A stretch of DNA of 64,000 nucleotides from Burkholderiaceae bacterium (GCA_024235995.1 JACKLI010000001.1:1860001-1924000); one strand, 5' to 3'. Positions 41,336 through 49,757 are shown, counted from the first letter of the stretch. The notes: a model not told the origin generated them from the sequence alone. Program-made: numbers and translations.

Positions 41336-41465
41336 CCACCCCCAAGCTGCGCGGACTTCGTTCCGCTTCGCTTCCCCCCTTCAAGGGGGCGCACCCTCTG
41401 ACCGGGGAGACCCCGGCCAGGGGTGCCCTGGCATGGCCTGCTCCGCGGCCTTGAGTGCGGGGTCA
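41336..41465. repeat. Dispersed GC-rich intergenic repeat after dnaB
   Basis: The gap between dnaB and the aminotransferase contains a block with CCCCCAAGCTGCGC, ACTTCGTTCCGCTTCGC and a palindrome CCCCTTcAAGGGG, followed by nested GC-rich hairpins (GGGGAGACCCC). I recognise this as a type of repeat common between convergent genes in Comamonadaceae; copy number cannot be judged here. Confidence 0.5.
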
Positions 41466-41467
41466 AT

Positions 41468-41499
41468 AAAAAACCGTGGCCTCAGCCACGGTTTTTTAT
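41468..41499. terminator. Bidirectional terminator between dnaB and the aminotransferase
   Basis: AACCGTGGC (41472-41480) pairs with GCCACGGTT (41485-41493) around CTCA; A6 on the left and T6 on the right allow termination of both convergent genes. Confidence 0.92.
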
Positions 41500-41515
41500 T
41501 GGGGACGGCGCTGGC

Positions 41516-42712
41516 TTACATCACCTTCGCGATCGATTGACATACGTAGTCGATGTTCTTCTCGTTCAGCGCCGCCACGCACATGCGGCCGGTGTCGGTG
41601 CCGTACACGCCGAACTCGCTGCGCAGGCGCACCATCTGCTCCTTGGAGAGGCCCGAGTAGCTGAACATGCCCACCTGGGTGGTGATGAAGCCCATGTCCT
41701 TCTGCACGCCGGCGGCCTTCAGGCCCTCCACCAGCTTCTTGCGCATGGCCTTGATGCGGGTGCGCATGCCGGCCAGCTCCTGCTCCCACTGCGCGCGCAG
41801 CGTGGCGTCGCCCAGCACCGTGGCCACCACCGCGCCGCCGTGCGTGGGCGGGTTGCTGTAGTTGGTGCGGATCATGATCTTGAGCTGGCTGAGCACCCGG
41901 ACCGCCTCGTCCTTGTCGGCGCACAGCACCGACAGCGCGCCCACGCGCTCGCCGTACAGGCTGAAGCTCTTGGAAAACGAGGTCGAGACGAAGAACGTCA
42001 GGCCGGCGGCGACGAACTTGCCGACCACGGCGCCGTCCTCGGCGATGCCCTCGGCAAAGCCCTGGTAGGCCATGTCCAGGAAGGGCGTGAGGCCGCGCGC
42101 CTTGACGGCGGCAATCACCTGGTCCCACTGCGCGGCGCTGATGTCGTAGCCCGTGGGGTTGTGGCAGCACGCATGCAGCACCACGATGGTGCCGGCTGCG
42201 GCGGCCTGCAGGTCGGCCAGCATGCCGGCAAAGTCGAGCTGGCGCGTGGCCGCGTCGTAGTAGCGGTAGGTGCCGACCGGGAAGCCCGCCTGGGTGAACA
42301 GGGCGCGGTGGTTTTCCCAGCTCGGGTCGCTGATCAGCACCTTGGCATTGGGGTTGAGGTGCTTGAGGAAGTCGGCGCCGATCTTCAGCGCGCCGGTGCC
42401 GCCCAGGCCCTGCACGGTGGCCACGCGGCCCGAGCGGTAGGGCTCCGAATCGGCGCCGAACACCAGCTTCTTCACGCCGTCGTCGTACGCGGCGATGCCG
42501 TCGATGGGCAGGTAGCCGCGCGGCTTGGGCGTGGCCATGAGCTGCTTCTCGGCCGCCTGCACGCACTGCAGCAGCGGCAGCTTGCCGTTTTCGTCGAAGT
42601 ACACGCCCACGCCCAGGTTGACCTTGTTGGGCTTGGTGTCGGCGGCAAATTGCTCGTTCAGGCCCAGGATGGGGTCGCGCGGGGCGAGCTCGACGGCGGA
42701 AAACAGCGACAT
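41516..42712 (-). CDS. tyrB: Aromatic/aspartate aminotransferase
   Basis: A 398-residue class I PLP aminotransferase. It has LGVGVYFDENGKLPLL, LISDPSWENHRALF, HACCHNPTGYD, FLDMAYQGF, the PLP lysine in STSFSKSFSLYGERVGAL and a C-terminal Arg in TGRMCVAALNE. It interconverts aspartate or aromatic amino acids with their keto acids. Whether the main role is aspartate (AspC) or tyrosine/phenylalanine (TyrB) cannot be decided from sequence. The start 42712 yields MSLFSAVELAPRDPILGL. It is divergent from uvrB. Confidence 0.9.
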   Translation of the reverse strand: MSLFSAVELAPRDPILGLNEQFAADTKPNKVNLGVGVYFDENGKLPLLQCVQAAEKQLMATPKPRGYLPIDGIAAYDDGVKKLVFGADSEPYRSGRVATVQGLGGTGALKIGADFLKHLNPNAKVLISDPSWENHRALFTQAGFPVGTYRYYDAATRQLDFAGMLADLQAAAAGTIVVLHACCHNPTGYDISAAQWDQVIAAVKARGLTPFLDMAYQGFAEGIAEDGAVVGKFVAAGLTFFVSTSFSKSFSLYGERVGALSVLCADKDEAVRVLSQLKIMIRTNYSNPPTHGGAVVATVLGDATLRAQWEQELAGMRTRIKAMRKKLVEGLKAAGVQKDMGFITTQVGMFSYSGLSKEQMVRLRSEFGVYGTDTGRMCVAALNEKNIDYVCQSIAKVM

Positions 42713-42832
42713 GAGAAAAATCCTTGCGGTGGGAGCGCCAGCGGGTGGCAAGAAAGCGCCGACTCGGTTAGCCTAGCCGGTTCGCCCGAAATTTTACGGC
42801 GCGTTTGCCGGCCCTTGCCGCTGTCCTTGCCG

Positions 42833-44923
42833 ATGTCCACCCCGATCCATGCCGTTGCTTCGCCTTCCTTGCCCGAAGGCCGGTTCGTCAGCTACCCCGA
42901 CTCGCCCTTCCAGCTCTACCAGCCCTATCCGCCGGCGGGCGACCAGCCCACGGCCATCGAGCAGCTGGTGGAGGGGGTGGAAAACGGCGAAGCGTTCCAG
43001 ACCCTGCTGGGCGTCACCGGCTCGGGCAAGACCTTCACCATGGCCAACGTGATCGCACGCCTGGGGCGGCCCGCCATCGTGTTCGCACCCAACAAGACGC
43101 TGGCGGCGCAGCTGTACAGCGAGTTCCGCGAGTTTTTTCCGAAGAACGCGGTGGAGTACTTCGTCAGCTACTACGACTACTACCAGCCCGAGGCCTACGT
43201 GCCGCAGCGCGACCTGTTCATCGAGAAGGACAGCGCCATCAACGAGCACATCGAGCAGATGCGCCTGTCGGCCACCAAGAGCGTGCTGGAGCGGCGCGAC
43301 ACGGTGATCGTGGCCACAGTGAGCGCCATCTACGGCATCGGCGCACCCGAGGACTATCTGCAGATGCGGATGATCCTGAAGACGGGCGGCAAGCAGGGCC
43401 AGCGCGACGCCATCCAGCAGTTGGTGCGCATGCAGTACCAGCGCCAGGACATGGACTTTCAGCGCGGCACCTTCCGCGTGCGCGGCGACACCATCGACGT
43501 GTTTCCGGCCGAGCACAGCGAGCTGGCGGTGCGCATCGAGCTGTTCGACGACGAGGTGGAAAGCCTGGCCCTGTTCGATCCGCTCACCGGCCACATCCAG
43601 CAGAAGGTGCCGCGCTTCGTGGTGTACCCGTCCAGCCATTACGTGACGCCGCGCGAGAAGACGCTGGCGGCGGTGGAAACCATCAAGCTGGAGCTGGCCG
43701 AGCGGCTGAAATACTTCGTGGCCGAAGGCAAGCTGGTGGAGGCCCAGCGGCTGGAGCAGCGCACGCGGTTCGATCTGGAGATGCTGGCCGAGCTGGGCCA
43801 CTGCAAGGGCATCGAGAACTACACGCGCCACCTGTCGGGCGCGGCGCCGGGCGAGCCGCCGGCCACGCTGACCGACTACCTGCCGCGCGACGCGATCATG
43901 TTCCTGGACGAAAGCCACCAGATGATCGGCCAGCTCAACGCCATGTACAACGGCGACCGCTCGCGCAAGACCACGCTGGTGGAATACGGCTTTCGCCTGC
44001 CTTCGGCGCTGGACAACCGGCCGCTGAAGTTTGCCGAGTTCGAGCGGCGCATGCACCAGGTCATCTTCGTCAGCGCCACGCCGGCGGACTACGAGAAACA
44101 GCACGCCGGCCAGGTGGTGGAGCAGGTGGTGCGTCCCACCGGCCTGGTGGACCCCGAGGTCGAGGTGCGCCCCGCCACGCACCAGGTCGACGACGTGCTG
44201 CAGGAAATCCGCACCCGCGTGGAGAAGAACGAGCGCGTGCTGATCACCACGCTGACCAAGCGCATGGCCGAGCAGCTGACCGAATACCTGAGCGAGAACG
44301 GCGTGAAGGTGCGCTACCTGCACAGCGACGTGGACACGGTCGAGCGCGTGGAAATCATCCGCGACCTGCGCTTAGGAAGCTTCGACGTGCTGGTGGGCAT
44401 CAACCTGCTGCGCGAGGGGCTGGACATCCCGGAGGTGTCGCTGGTGGCCATCCTGGACGCCGACAAGGAAGGCTTTCTGCGCGCCGAGCGCAGCCTGATC
44501 CAGACCATCGGCCGGGCGGCGCGCAACGTCAACGGCAAGGCCATTTTGTACGCCGACCGCATCACCGACTCGATGAAAAAGGCCATGGGCGAGACCGAGC
44601 GCCGGCGCGCCAAACAGGTGGCCTTCAATGCCGAGCACGGCATCACCCCGCGCGGCATCGTCAAGCAGGTGCGCGACTTGATCGACGGCGTGTACAGCGA
44701 AAAAGCCGGGCGCGAGGCCGAGCGCATGCGGGCCACGGCGGTGGCCGAGCCCGAGGCGCTGTCCGAAAAAGACCTGTCGCGCGAGCTGCGCCGGCTGGAA
44801 AAACTGATGCTCGAGCACGCGCGCAACCTGGAGTTCGAGCAGGCGGCGCGCGTGCGCGACCAGCTGGCGGCGCTCAAGCAGCGCGTGCTGGGCGCGGCGG
44901 GCGAGGGCAGCGCGGCAGCTTGA
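42833..44923 (+). CDS. uvrB: Excinuclease ABC subunit B
   Basis: A 696-residue DNA-repair helicase-like protein. It has Walker A GVTGSGKTFTMAN near residue 60, the beta-hairpin region YYDYYQPEAYVPQRDLFIEK, the DEXH-like box FLDESHQM, motif VI QTIGRAARNVNGKAI and a C-terminal UVR motif (LEKLMLEHARNLEFEQAARV). It verifies damage after UvrA loading. No clear LexA box is visible in the 120-bp divergent gap. Confidence 0.97.
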   Translation: MSTPIHAVASPSLPEGRFVSYPDSPFQLYQPYPPAGDQPTAIEQLVEGVENGEAFQTLLGVTGSGKTFTMANVIARLGRPAIVFAPNKTLAAQLYSEFREFFPKNAVEYFVSYYDYYQPEAYVPQRDLFIEKDSAINEHIEQMRLSATKSVLERRDTVIVATVSAIYGIGAPEDYLQMRMILKTGGKQGQRDAIQQLVRMQYQRQDMDFQRGTFRVRGDTIDVFPAEHSELAVRIELFDDEVESLALFDPLTGHIQQKVPRFVVYPSSHYVTPREKTLAAVETIKLELAERLKYFVAEGKLVEAQRLEQRTRFDLEMLAELGHCKGIENYTRHLSGAAPGEPPATLTDYLPRDAIMFLDESHQMIGQLNAMYNGDRSRKTTLVEYGFRLPSALDNRPLKFAEFERRMHQVIFVSATPADYEKQHAGQVVEQVVRPTGLVDPEVEVRPATHQVDDVLQEIRTRVEKNERVLITTLTKRMAEQLTEYLSENGVKVRYLHSDVDTVERVEIIRDLRLGSFDVLVGINLLREGLDIPEVSLVAILDADKEGFLRAERSLIQTIGRAARNVNGKAILYADRITDSMKKAMGETERRRAKQVAFNAEHGITPRGIVKQVRDLIDGVYSEKAGREAERMRATAVAEPEALSEKDLSRELRRLEKLMLEHARNLEFEQAARVRDQLAALKQRVLGAAGEGSAAA

Positions 44924-44984
44924 ACCAGATCAACTTTTGCGCGAATGTCCAGCCAAGCCCCTAGTTTTCAGTCGGGATTGGTCT

Positions 44985-45009
44985 ATACTTGAGGAAAACA
45001 GTCGGATTT
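44985..45009 (+). promoter_or_regulatory. Type 1 IscR-binding site upstream of iscR
   Basis: The halves ATACTTGA (44985-44992) and AGTCGG (44999...45005) with the A-rich centre align to the 25-bp type 1 IscR consensus at about 21 of 25 positions. A -10-like TATACT (44984-44989) overlaps it. This fits repression of the operon by [2Fe-2S]-IscR. Confidence 0.7.
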
Positions 45010-45090
45010 GGTTGCGGGGCAGCGCGGGACGCGCGCACAGTGCCCCGTCGGCCACGGTCCGCCGCATTTCTCATCAGCAAGGAGTTGGCC

Positions 45091-45624
45091 ATGCGCCTTA
45101 CCACCAAGGGCCGGTTTGCGGTCACTGCCATGATCGACCTGGCGCTGCGCCAGGACGGCGGCCCCGTCACGCTGGCGGCCATCAGCCAGCGCCAGCAGAT
45201 CTCGCTGTCCTACCTGGAGCAGCTGTTCGGCAAGCTGCGCCGCAACGAGCTGGTCGAATCCACGCGCGGCCCCGGCGGCGGCTATTCGCTGGGGCGCAAG
45301 GCCGGCGACATCACCGTGGCCGACATCATCACCTCGGTCGACGAGCCGCTGGACGCCACCCACTGCGGCGGGCGCGAGAACTGCCGCGCCGACGGCGGGC
45401 GCTGCATGACGCACGACCTATGGGCCGCGCTCAACGTGCACATGCTGGACTTCCTGCAGTCGGTCACGCTGCAAAAGCTGGTGGACGAGCAGCACGCCAA
45501 CGGCTTCGAGCTGGAAGACCGCCCCGCCGCCAAGCGCGCCATCTCGGCCGCGCCGGTGGTCAAGCCGATCCGCATCACCGCGCCCAACTCGGTGTTCGCG
45601 CTGGGCGGCCTGACCAACAAGTGA
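45091..45624 (+). CDS. iscR: Fe-S cluster regulator IscR
   Basis: A 177-residue Rrf2-family regulator. The winged helix is MRLTTKGRFAVTAMIDLALR to RNELVESTRGPGGGYSLGR; the cluster ligands are C92, C98 and C105 with H108, one residue wider between the second and third cysteine than in the Escherichia coli protein (C92, C98, C104, H107). An AAGGAG precedes ATG 45091. It is followed by a cysteine desulfurase and iscA. Confidence 0.95.
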   Translation: MRLTTKGRFAVTAMIDLALRQDGGPVTLAAISQRQQISLSYLEQLFGKLRRNELVESTRGPGGGYSLGRKAGDITVADIITSVDEPLDATHCGGRENCRADGGRCMTHDLWAALNVHMLDFLQSVTLQKLVDEQHANGFELEDRPAAKRAISAAPVVKPIRITAPNSVFALGGLTNK

Positions 45625-45649
45625 GCCGCGCCGGCATCGGCGCCGCGCC

Positions 45650-46828
45650 ATGACGCCGCCGCGGCCGATCTACCTGGACCACGGCGCCACCACGCCGGTC
45701 GACCCGCGGGTGGTGCAGGCCATGCTGCCCTGGCTGGGCGAGCGCTTCGGCAACCCGGCCAGCCGCAGCCACGCCTGGGGCTGGGAGGCCGAGCAGGCCG
45801 TCGAGGCCGCGCGCCGCCAGGTGGCGGCGCTGGTCGGCGCCGACGCGCGCGAGATCGTCTGGACCAGCGGCGCCACCGAGTCCGACAACCTGGCCATCGC
45901 CGGCGCCGCCCAGCAGCACGCCGCGCGCGGCCGCCACCTGCTGAGCGTGCGCACCGAGCACAAGGCCGTGCTCGACACCCTGGCGGCGCTGCAGCGCCAG
46001 GGGTTCGACGTGACCCTGCTGGACGTCGGCGCCGACGGCCTGGTCGACGCGCAGGCCTTTGCCGCCGCGCTGCGCCCCGACACCATCCTGGCCAGCGTCA
46101 TGCTGGTCAACAACGAGATCGGCGTGGTGCAGGACATCGCCACCCTGGGCGCGCTGTGCCGCGCGCGCGGCGTGCTGCTGCATGTGGACGCCGCGCAGGC
46201 CACGGGCAAGCTGGCCATCGACTGGGCCACGCTGCCGGTCGACCTGATGAGCCTGACGGCGCACAAGACCCACGGCCCCAAGGGCATCGGCGCGCTGGTG
46301 GTGCGCCGCGAGCCGCGCGTGCGCCTGGCGGCGCAGATGCACGGCGGCGGGCACGAGCGCGGCCTGCGCTCGGGCACGCTGGCCACGCACCAGATCGTGG
46401 GCATGGGCGAGGCCTTTCGCATCGCCGCGCAGGAGCTGCCGCGCGACACCGCCCATGCGCAGGCGCTGCACCAGCGGCTGCTGCGCGGCCTGCAGGGCGT
46501 GGGCGGGATGCACATCAACGGCCACCCCACGCAGCGCGTGCCGCATAACCTGAACATCGCCTTCGACGGCGTGGCCGCCGAGGCCCTCATGCTGGCCACG
46601 CCCGAGCTGGCGCTGTCCAGCGGCTCGGCCTGCAGCTCGGGCAGCCCGCAGCCCAGCCACGTGCTGCGCGCGCTGGGCGCCAGCGACGAGCGCGCCCACG
46701 CCTCGCTGCGCATCAGCCTGGGGCGCTTCACCACCGAGGCCGAGATCGACCGCGCCGCCGAGCTGCTGCGCCAGGGCGTGGCGCGGCTGCGCGGGCAAGG
46801 GGCGGCACCCCTGAGCGATTCACATTAA
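45650..46828 (+). CDS. Cysteine desulfurase, IscS/NifS family
   Basis: A 392-residue class V PLP enzyme releasing sulfur from cysteine. It has YLDHGATTPVDPRVV, TSGATESDNLAI, VDAAQATGKL, the PLP lysine in LTAHKTHGPKG and the catalytic Cys loop in SGSACSSGSPQPSHVLRALG. It lies 25 bp after iscR and 149 bp before iscA. No iscU scaffold gene intervenes, which is unusual; the cognate sulfur acceptor may be encoded elsewhere. Confidence 0.93.
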   Translation: MTPPRPIYLDHGATTPVDPRVVQAMLPWLGERFGNPASRSHAWGWEAEQAVEAARRQVAALVGADAREIVWTSGATESDNLAIAGAAQQHAARGRHLLSVRTEHKAVLDTLAALQRQGFDVTLLDVGADGLVDAQAFAAALRPDTILASVMLVNNEIGVVQDIATLGALCRARGVLLHVDAAQATGKLAIDWATLPVDLMSLTAHKTHGPKGIGALVVRREPRVRLAAQMHGGGHERGLRSGTLATHQIVGMGEAFRIAAQELPRDTAHAQALHQRLLRGLQGVGGMHINGHPTQRVPHNLNIAFDGVAAEALMLATPELALSSGSACSSGSPQPSHVLRALGASDERAHASLRISLGRFTTEAEIDRAAELLRQGVARLRGQGAAPLSDSH

Positions 46829-46867
46829 AATCGGCACCAGGCCCCTGCCGATATTGCCCGGCCAGCT

Positions 46868-46928
46868 ATCAAAAGCATAGTTCTGGCGGCCTATGGCGGG
46901 CGCCCCTGCAGGCGCGCCCGATTGGCGG
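46868..46928. repeat. Dispersed repeat copy between desulfurase and iscA
   Basis: The gap contains AGCTATCAAAAGCATAG followed by GGCGGGCGCCCCTGCAGGC and CGCGCCCGATTGG, similar in its AGCTATCAAA end to the other dispersed copies. It may separate transcription of iscA-dnaQ from the upstream genes. Confidence 0.4.
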
Positions 46929-46977
46929 TACGCTTGCCGCATTGCACCTTGGTGCCCAACCCCTGCCTGTTTTCACC

Positions 46978-47301
46978 ATGACCATCCATCTGTCCGAAGC
47001 CGCCGCGCGGCATGTGAGTGCTCACCTGGCCAAGCGCGGCGCCGGCGTGGGCGTGCGCCTGGGCGTCAAGACCACCGGCTGCTCGGGCCTGTCCTACGAG
47101 CTGGAATACGTCGACGCGGTGGCGCCCGGCGACCTCGTGATCGAGCAGCACGGCGTCAAGCTGCTGGTCGACCCCAAGAACCTCGGCTTCATCGACGGCA
47201 CCGAGCTCGACTACGTGCGCGAGGGCCTGAACGAGGGCTTCCGCTTCAACAACCCCAACGAGCGCGACCGCTGCGGCTGCGGCGAATCGTTTCGGGTATG
47301 A
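46978..47301 (+). CDS. iscA: Iron-sulfur cluster assembly protein IscA/HesB family
   Basis: A 107-residue A-type carrier with the three conserved cysteines at C35 (TTGCSGLSY), C99 and C101 (CGCGESF), the same positions as in Escherichia coli IscA. It takes iron and sulfur or preassembled clusters to target proteins. Its stop overlaps the dnaQ start (ATGA). The start 46978 gives MTIHLSEAAARHV. Confidence 0.93.
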   Translation: MTIHLSEAAARHVSAHLAKRGAGVGVRLGVKTTGCSGLSYELEYVDAVAPGDLVIEQHGVKLLVDPKNLGFIDGTELDYVREGLNEGFRFNNPNERDRCGCGESFRV

Positions 47302-48011
47302 CGCGCCAGATCGTCCTGGACACCGAGACCACCGGCCTGTCGGCCGAGGGGGGCGACCGCATCATCGAGATCGGCTGCGTCGAGCTGGTGGGCCGCAAGC
47401 TGACCGGCAACAACCTGCACCTGTACCTGAACCCCGAGCGCGACAGCCACGAGGACGCGCTCAAGGTGCACGGCATCAGCAACGAGTTCCTGCGCGACAA
47501 GCCCAAGTTCGCCGAGGTGGCGGCCGACTTCCTGCGCTACGTCGAGGGCGCCGAGATCATCATCCACAACGCCGCGTTCGACGTCGGCTTTCTGGACAAG
47601 GAGCTCGAGCGCGTCGGCCAGCCGCCCTTCGGGCATTTTGTCGAGGCCGTGACCGACACCCTGGCCATGGCCAAGCAGCTGTACCCGGGCAAGCGCAATA
47701 GCCTGGACGCGCTGTGCGACCGCCTGGAGGTGGACAACTCCAGCCGCACCCTGCACGGCGCGCTGCTCGACGCCGAGCTGCTGGCCGACGTCTACATCAA
47801 CCTCACGCGCGGCCAGGAGGCGCTGCTGATCGACCTGGGCGAGGTGGACGAGGCGGGCGCGCAGGCCGAGCGCGTGGACCTGAGCGGCTTCGATCTGCCC
47901 GTGCTCGCGGCCAGCGAGGCCGAGCTGGCGGCCCATGCCGCGGTGCTGGCCGAGATCGACAAGGCCAGCGGCGGCCGCGCGATCTGGAAGGCCGAAAAAT
48001 GCACGCTATAA
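47298..48011 (+). CDS. dnaQ: DNA polymerase III epsilon subunit (3'-5' exonuclease)
   Basis: A 237-residue proofreading exonuclease of the DEDDh class. Exo I is VLDTETTGL, Exo II is HNAAFDVGFLD, and Exo III is HGALLDAELLADVY, with the catalytic His preceding Asp. The C-terminal 60 residues carry the polymerase alpha contact region, as in other betaproteobacterial DnaQ. It is translationally coupled to iscA, and its stop codon overlaps the -10 element of the tRNA-Val promoter. Confidence 0.95.
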   Translation: MTRQIVLDTETTGLSAEGGDRIIEIGCVELVGRKLTGNNLHLYLNPERDSHEDALKVHGISNEFLRDKPKFAEVAADFLRYVEGAEIIIHNAAFDVGFLDKELERVGQPPFGHFVEAVTDTLAMAKQLYPGKRNSLDALCDRLEVDNSSRTLHGALLDAELLADVYINLTRGQEALLIDLGEVDEAGAQAERVDLSGFDLPVLAASEAELAAHAAVLAEIDKASGGRAIWKAEKCTL

Positions 48012-48012
48012 T
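47984..48012 (+). promoter_or_regulatory. Promoter of tRNA-Val overlapping the dnaQ stop
   Basis: A perfect -10 TATAAT (48007-48012) includes the dnaQ TAA codon. A weak -35 (CTGGAA, 47984-47989) lies 17 bp upstream. The tRNA starts 25 bp further on, after a small inverted repeat CTTCGC/GCGAAG. Confidence 0.6.
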
Positions 48013-48036
48013 TCGCCCTTCGCTGCAAGGCGAAGC

Positions 48037-48111
48037 GGGTGATTAGCTCAGCGGTAGAGCACTGCCTTCACACGGCAGGGGTCACATGTTCGATCCATGT
48101 ATCACCCACCA
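48037..48111 (+). tRNA. tRNA-Val (anticodon CAC)
   Basis: A complete 75-nt cloverleaf. The acceptor GGGTGAT pairs with ATCACCC; the D-arm contains AGCTCAGCGGTAGAGC; the anticodon stem is CTGCC/GGCAG with loop TTCACAC (anticodon CAC); the T-arm contains GTTCGATCC; discriminator A and CCA (48109-48111) are encoded. It borders an integrative-element remnant on its 3' side. Confidence 0.96.
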
Positions 48112-48118
48112 GCATTCA

Positions 48119-48155
48119 CAAACGCTCCGATGCTGCAAACATCGGAGCGTTTTTC
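48119..48155. terminator. Hairpin terminator after tRNA-Val
   Basis: AACGCTCCGATG (48121-48132) pairs with CATCGGAGCGTT (48140-48151) around CTGCAAA, followed by T-rich sequence. It would end tRNA transcription. Confidence 0.85.
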
Positions 48156-48161
48156 TTTCGG

Positions 48162-48181
48162 TACGGCAAGAATACGGCAAG
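48162..48181. repeat. Tandem TACGGCAAG repeats, possible integrase arm sites
   Basis: TACGGCAAG occurs at 48162-48170 and 48173-48181, an 11-bp period, 51 bp past the tRNA 3' end. This is where arm-type integrase or excisionase sites lie in tRNA-targeting elements. Function is inferred from position. Confidence 0.35.
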
Positions 48182-48283
48182 TGTTTCCAGCTTCACCCGC
48201 TACCCCAAAATTTTGGGAGAGCTACGCGGTCTTTGGTGTGGCGCTCACGTTTAACGTGCCAGCACGGTAAAGCTGTTCAGCCA

Positions 48284-48928
48284 TCATTTCCGGCCCCCGA
48301 TCAGCGCCAACGGCTCCAGCGCCCTCTTGGCACGCGCGTAGCCTTCGTGATGGTCAGCAGCTCCCTGCATGGCTTGGGCGGCCAGGTGCTGAGCTGCAAT
48401 CAGCATGGCCTTGTGCGGCACGTCTGCACGGGGACGCTGGCCCGCTTCGATGCCTGCCGTTCGGTTCAGCAGCTTGTTGATGTTGACGTGAACGAATCGC
48501 TCGTGCGGTGAACCACCGGCCAGGCGGTGTAGTTGGTCGTGCAACTGGTGATAGCCGGGCAGGTACTCGGTATGCAACTCAGCGGCGCGGCGGGCCTCGC
48601 TGAACGCCTTGACCAGCTTCAGCTTCAGCTCCACCACGCGCTTGGTGTTCTTGCTCAGGGCCAGCAGGAACAGGGCCTGATCCTCGTTCAGCAGCGCGAA
48701 CTTCTCGGGCTGGCCTCGACCTCTGATTTCTCCCGTTTGAAACGGGAGTATTCCGAGGGCTTCAAGATCAGACTGATACCGCTTCACCAGCTCGAACGTG
48801 CTCTGGTGCTTGGTGTCCATGGCCTGGGCGATCAGGCGGCTGTCCACACGGGCCTCACCGCCCTTCGCGGTCAAGGTGATGGTTGCAGGCACGGCTCCGC
48901 CTGCCGGGGTGGCATTCATGACGATCAT
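48284..48928 (-). CDS. Rha-family phage regulatory protein
   Basis: A 214-residue phage-type protein. The pRha domain is at about residues 25-95 (ARVDSRLIAQAMDTKHQSTF, ELVKRYQSDLEALG, LNEDQALFLLALSKNTKRVV). Rha proteins regulate or interfere with phage growth in certain hosts. The C-terminal half is helical and His-rich. ATG 48928 (MIVMNATPAG) is used; ATG 48919 is also possible. It belongs to the element downstream of tRNA-Val. Confidence 0.85.
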   Translation of the reverse strand: MIVMNATPAGGAVPATITLTAKGGEARVDSRLIAQAMDTKHQSTFELVKRYQSDLEALGILPFQTGEIRGRGQPEKFALLNEDQALFLLALSKNTKRVVELKLKLVKAFSEARRAAELHTEYLPGYHQLHDQLHRLAGGSPHERFVHVNINKLLNRTAGIEAGQRPRADVPHKAMLIAAQHLAAQAMQGAADHHEGYARAKRALEPLALIGGRK

Positions 48929-48938
48929 GGCAGCCCCC

Positions 48939-49184
48939 TTACTGAGCAGCCAGGCCGTTGATGAACTCGTTGATGTCGGACTCGCGCCAGGCGACACGGC
49001 GCGGGCTCAGGCGCACGGGTGCCGGGTAAATGCCAGCCTTGACGCCTTGGAGCCAGTCGGAGCGGCTGATGGTGACGCGCTCAAGAATGCCGGGCAGGCA
49101 GATCAATTTGACGGTCGAACCGGATGTAGTGGCCGGAGCCTCGGAACGGGTCGTAGAAGATGTGATGGTCTGGGTTGGTTGCAT
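48939..49184 (-). CDS. AlpA-like phage transcriptional regulator
   Basis: An 81-residue MerR-like winged-helix protein. The AlpA fold is visible in KLICLPGILERVTISRSDWL, GVKAGIYPAPVRLSPRRVAW and RESDINEFING. AlpA proteins activate excision or early genes of P4-like prophages and islands. The first 25 residues are a Ser/Thr-rich, probably disordered tail. Rha follows 10 bp later on the same strand. Confidence 0.88.
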   Translation of the reverse strand: MQPTQTITSSTTRSEAPATTSGSTVKLICLPGILERVTISRSDWLQGVKAGIYPAPVRLSPRRVAWRESDINEFINGLAAQ

Positions 49185-49204
49185 TGGTTTTCCTGTAACA
49201 AGAT

Positions 49205-49331
49205 AGGGAAACTCGCAACAACCCGCAGGGCAAAGTGCCCTATGATGTTTAGCACTCGGTAAGGGTGCCGTGCTGTTGCGAGACTGCGCGGCGGAAAGGC
49301 TGGTGTTGGTAGCACCGGCCTTTCCTTTTTG
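49205..49331 (+). ncRNA. Structured RNA resembling phage C4 antisense RNA
   Basis: A closing stem CTCGCAACA/TGTTGCGAG (49212-49220 with 49274-49282) encloses a perfect hairpin GGGCAaagTGCCC (49228-49240) and a further arm (GCACTCGG...GTGC). It is followed by a terminator hairpin GGAAAGGC/GCCTTTCC (49293-49325) and TTTTT. This layout resembles C4-type antisense RNAs of phages and P4-like islands. It lies divergent from alpA with no plus-strand protein gene. Confidence 0.55.
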
Positions 49332-49407
49332 GATGTATGAATATCCAGCCACGGAATGCATTCTTGCACTGTTGGAGTTTGGAATCCGAAAGCGATGGGG
49401 TACGACT

Positions 49408-49757
49408 TCACGCACTTCGTACCCGCCTCAGTTCAGCCAGCGCTTGCTTGAACCGTTTTTCGGTGGTGTCCCACGTCCGGCCGTAACGCTGGGCCAGGTC
49501 GTAGATGGCGTCTTTGCGCGCGGCCAGCAGTGTGGCCCGGCTGTCTCCACGGCGCTGGCGCTTCAGGTGCTTGATGGCGGCGGCGGTAGGGTGCCGTCGA
49601 TCAGGTCGGCCAAGAACGGGCGCACGAGGGCGGATATCTGCTCTTTGCTGCGCAGCAGCTCACAGAACGCGTCGGGCTTGCCCTTGGCCAAGTCGGCTAC
49701 GGCGAAGTCCCAATGCAGCCATAGCTTGAACGCATCTTCAATTTCTTCGTCGCTCAC
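49408..49757 (-). pseudogene. Frameshifted phage-island gene
   Basis: Two overlapping frames together make about 116 residues. The first runs MSDEEIEDAFKLWLHWDFAV to LIDGTLPP and stops at 49563. The second, shifted at the CCGCCGCCGCC run near 49580-49595, continues AAIKHLKRQRRGDSRATLLA and KDAIYDLAQRYGRTWDTTEK to a stop at 49408. Both parts are helical and look like one island protein interrupted by an indel in the trinucleotide run. No family is recognised. Confidence 0.5.
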
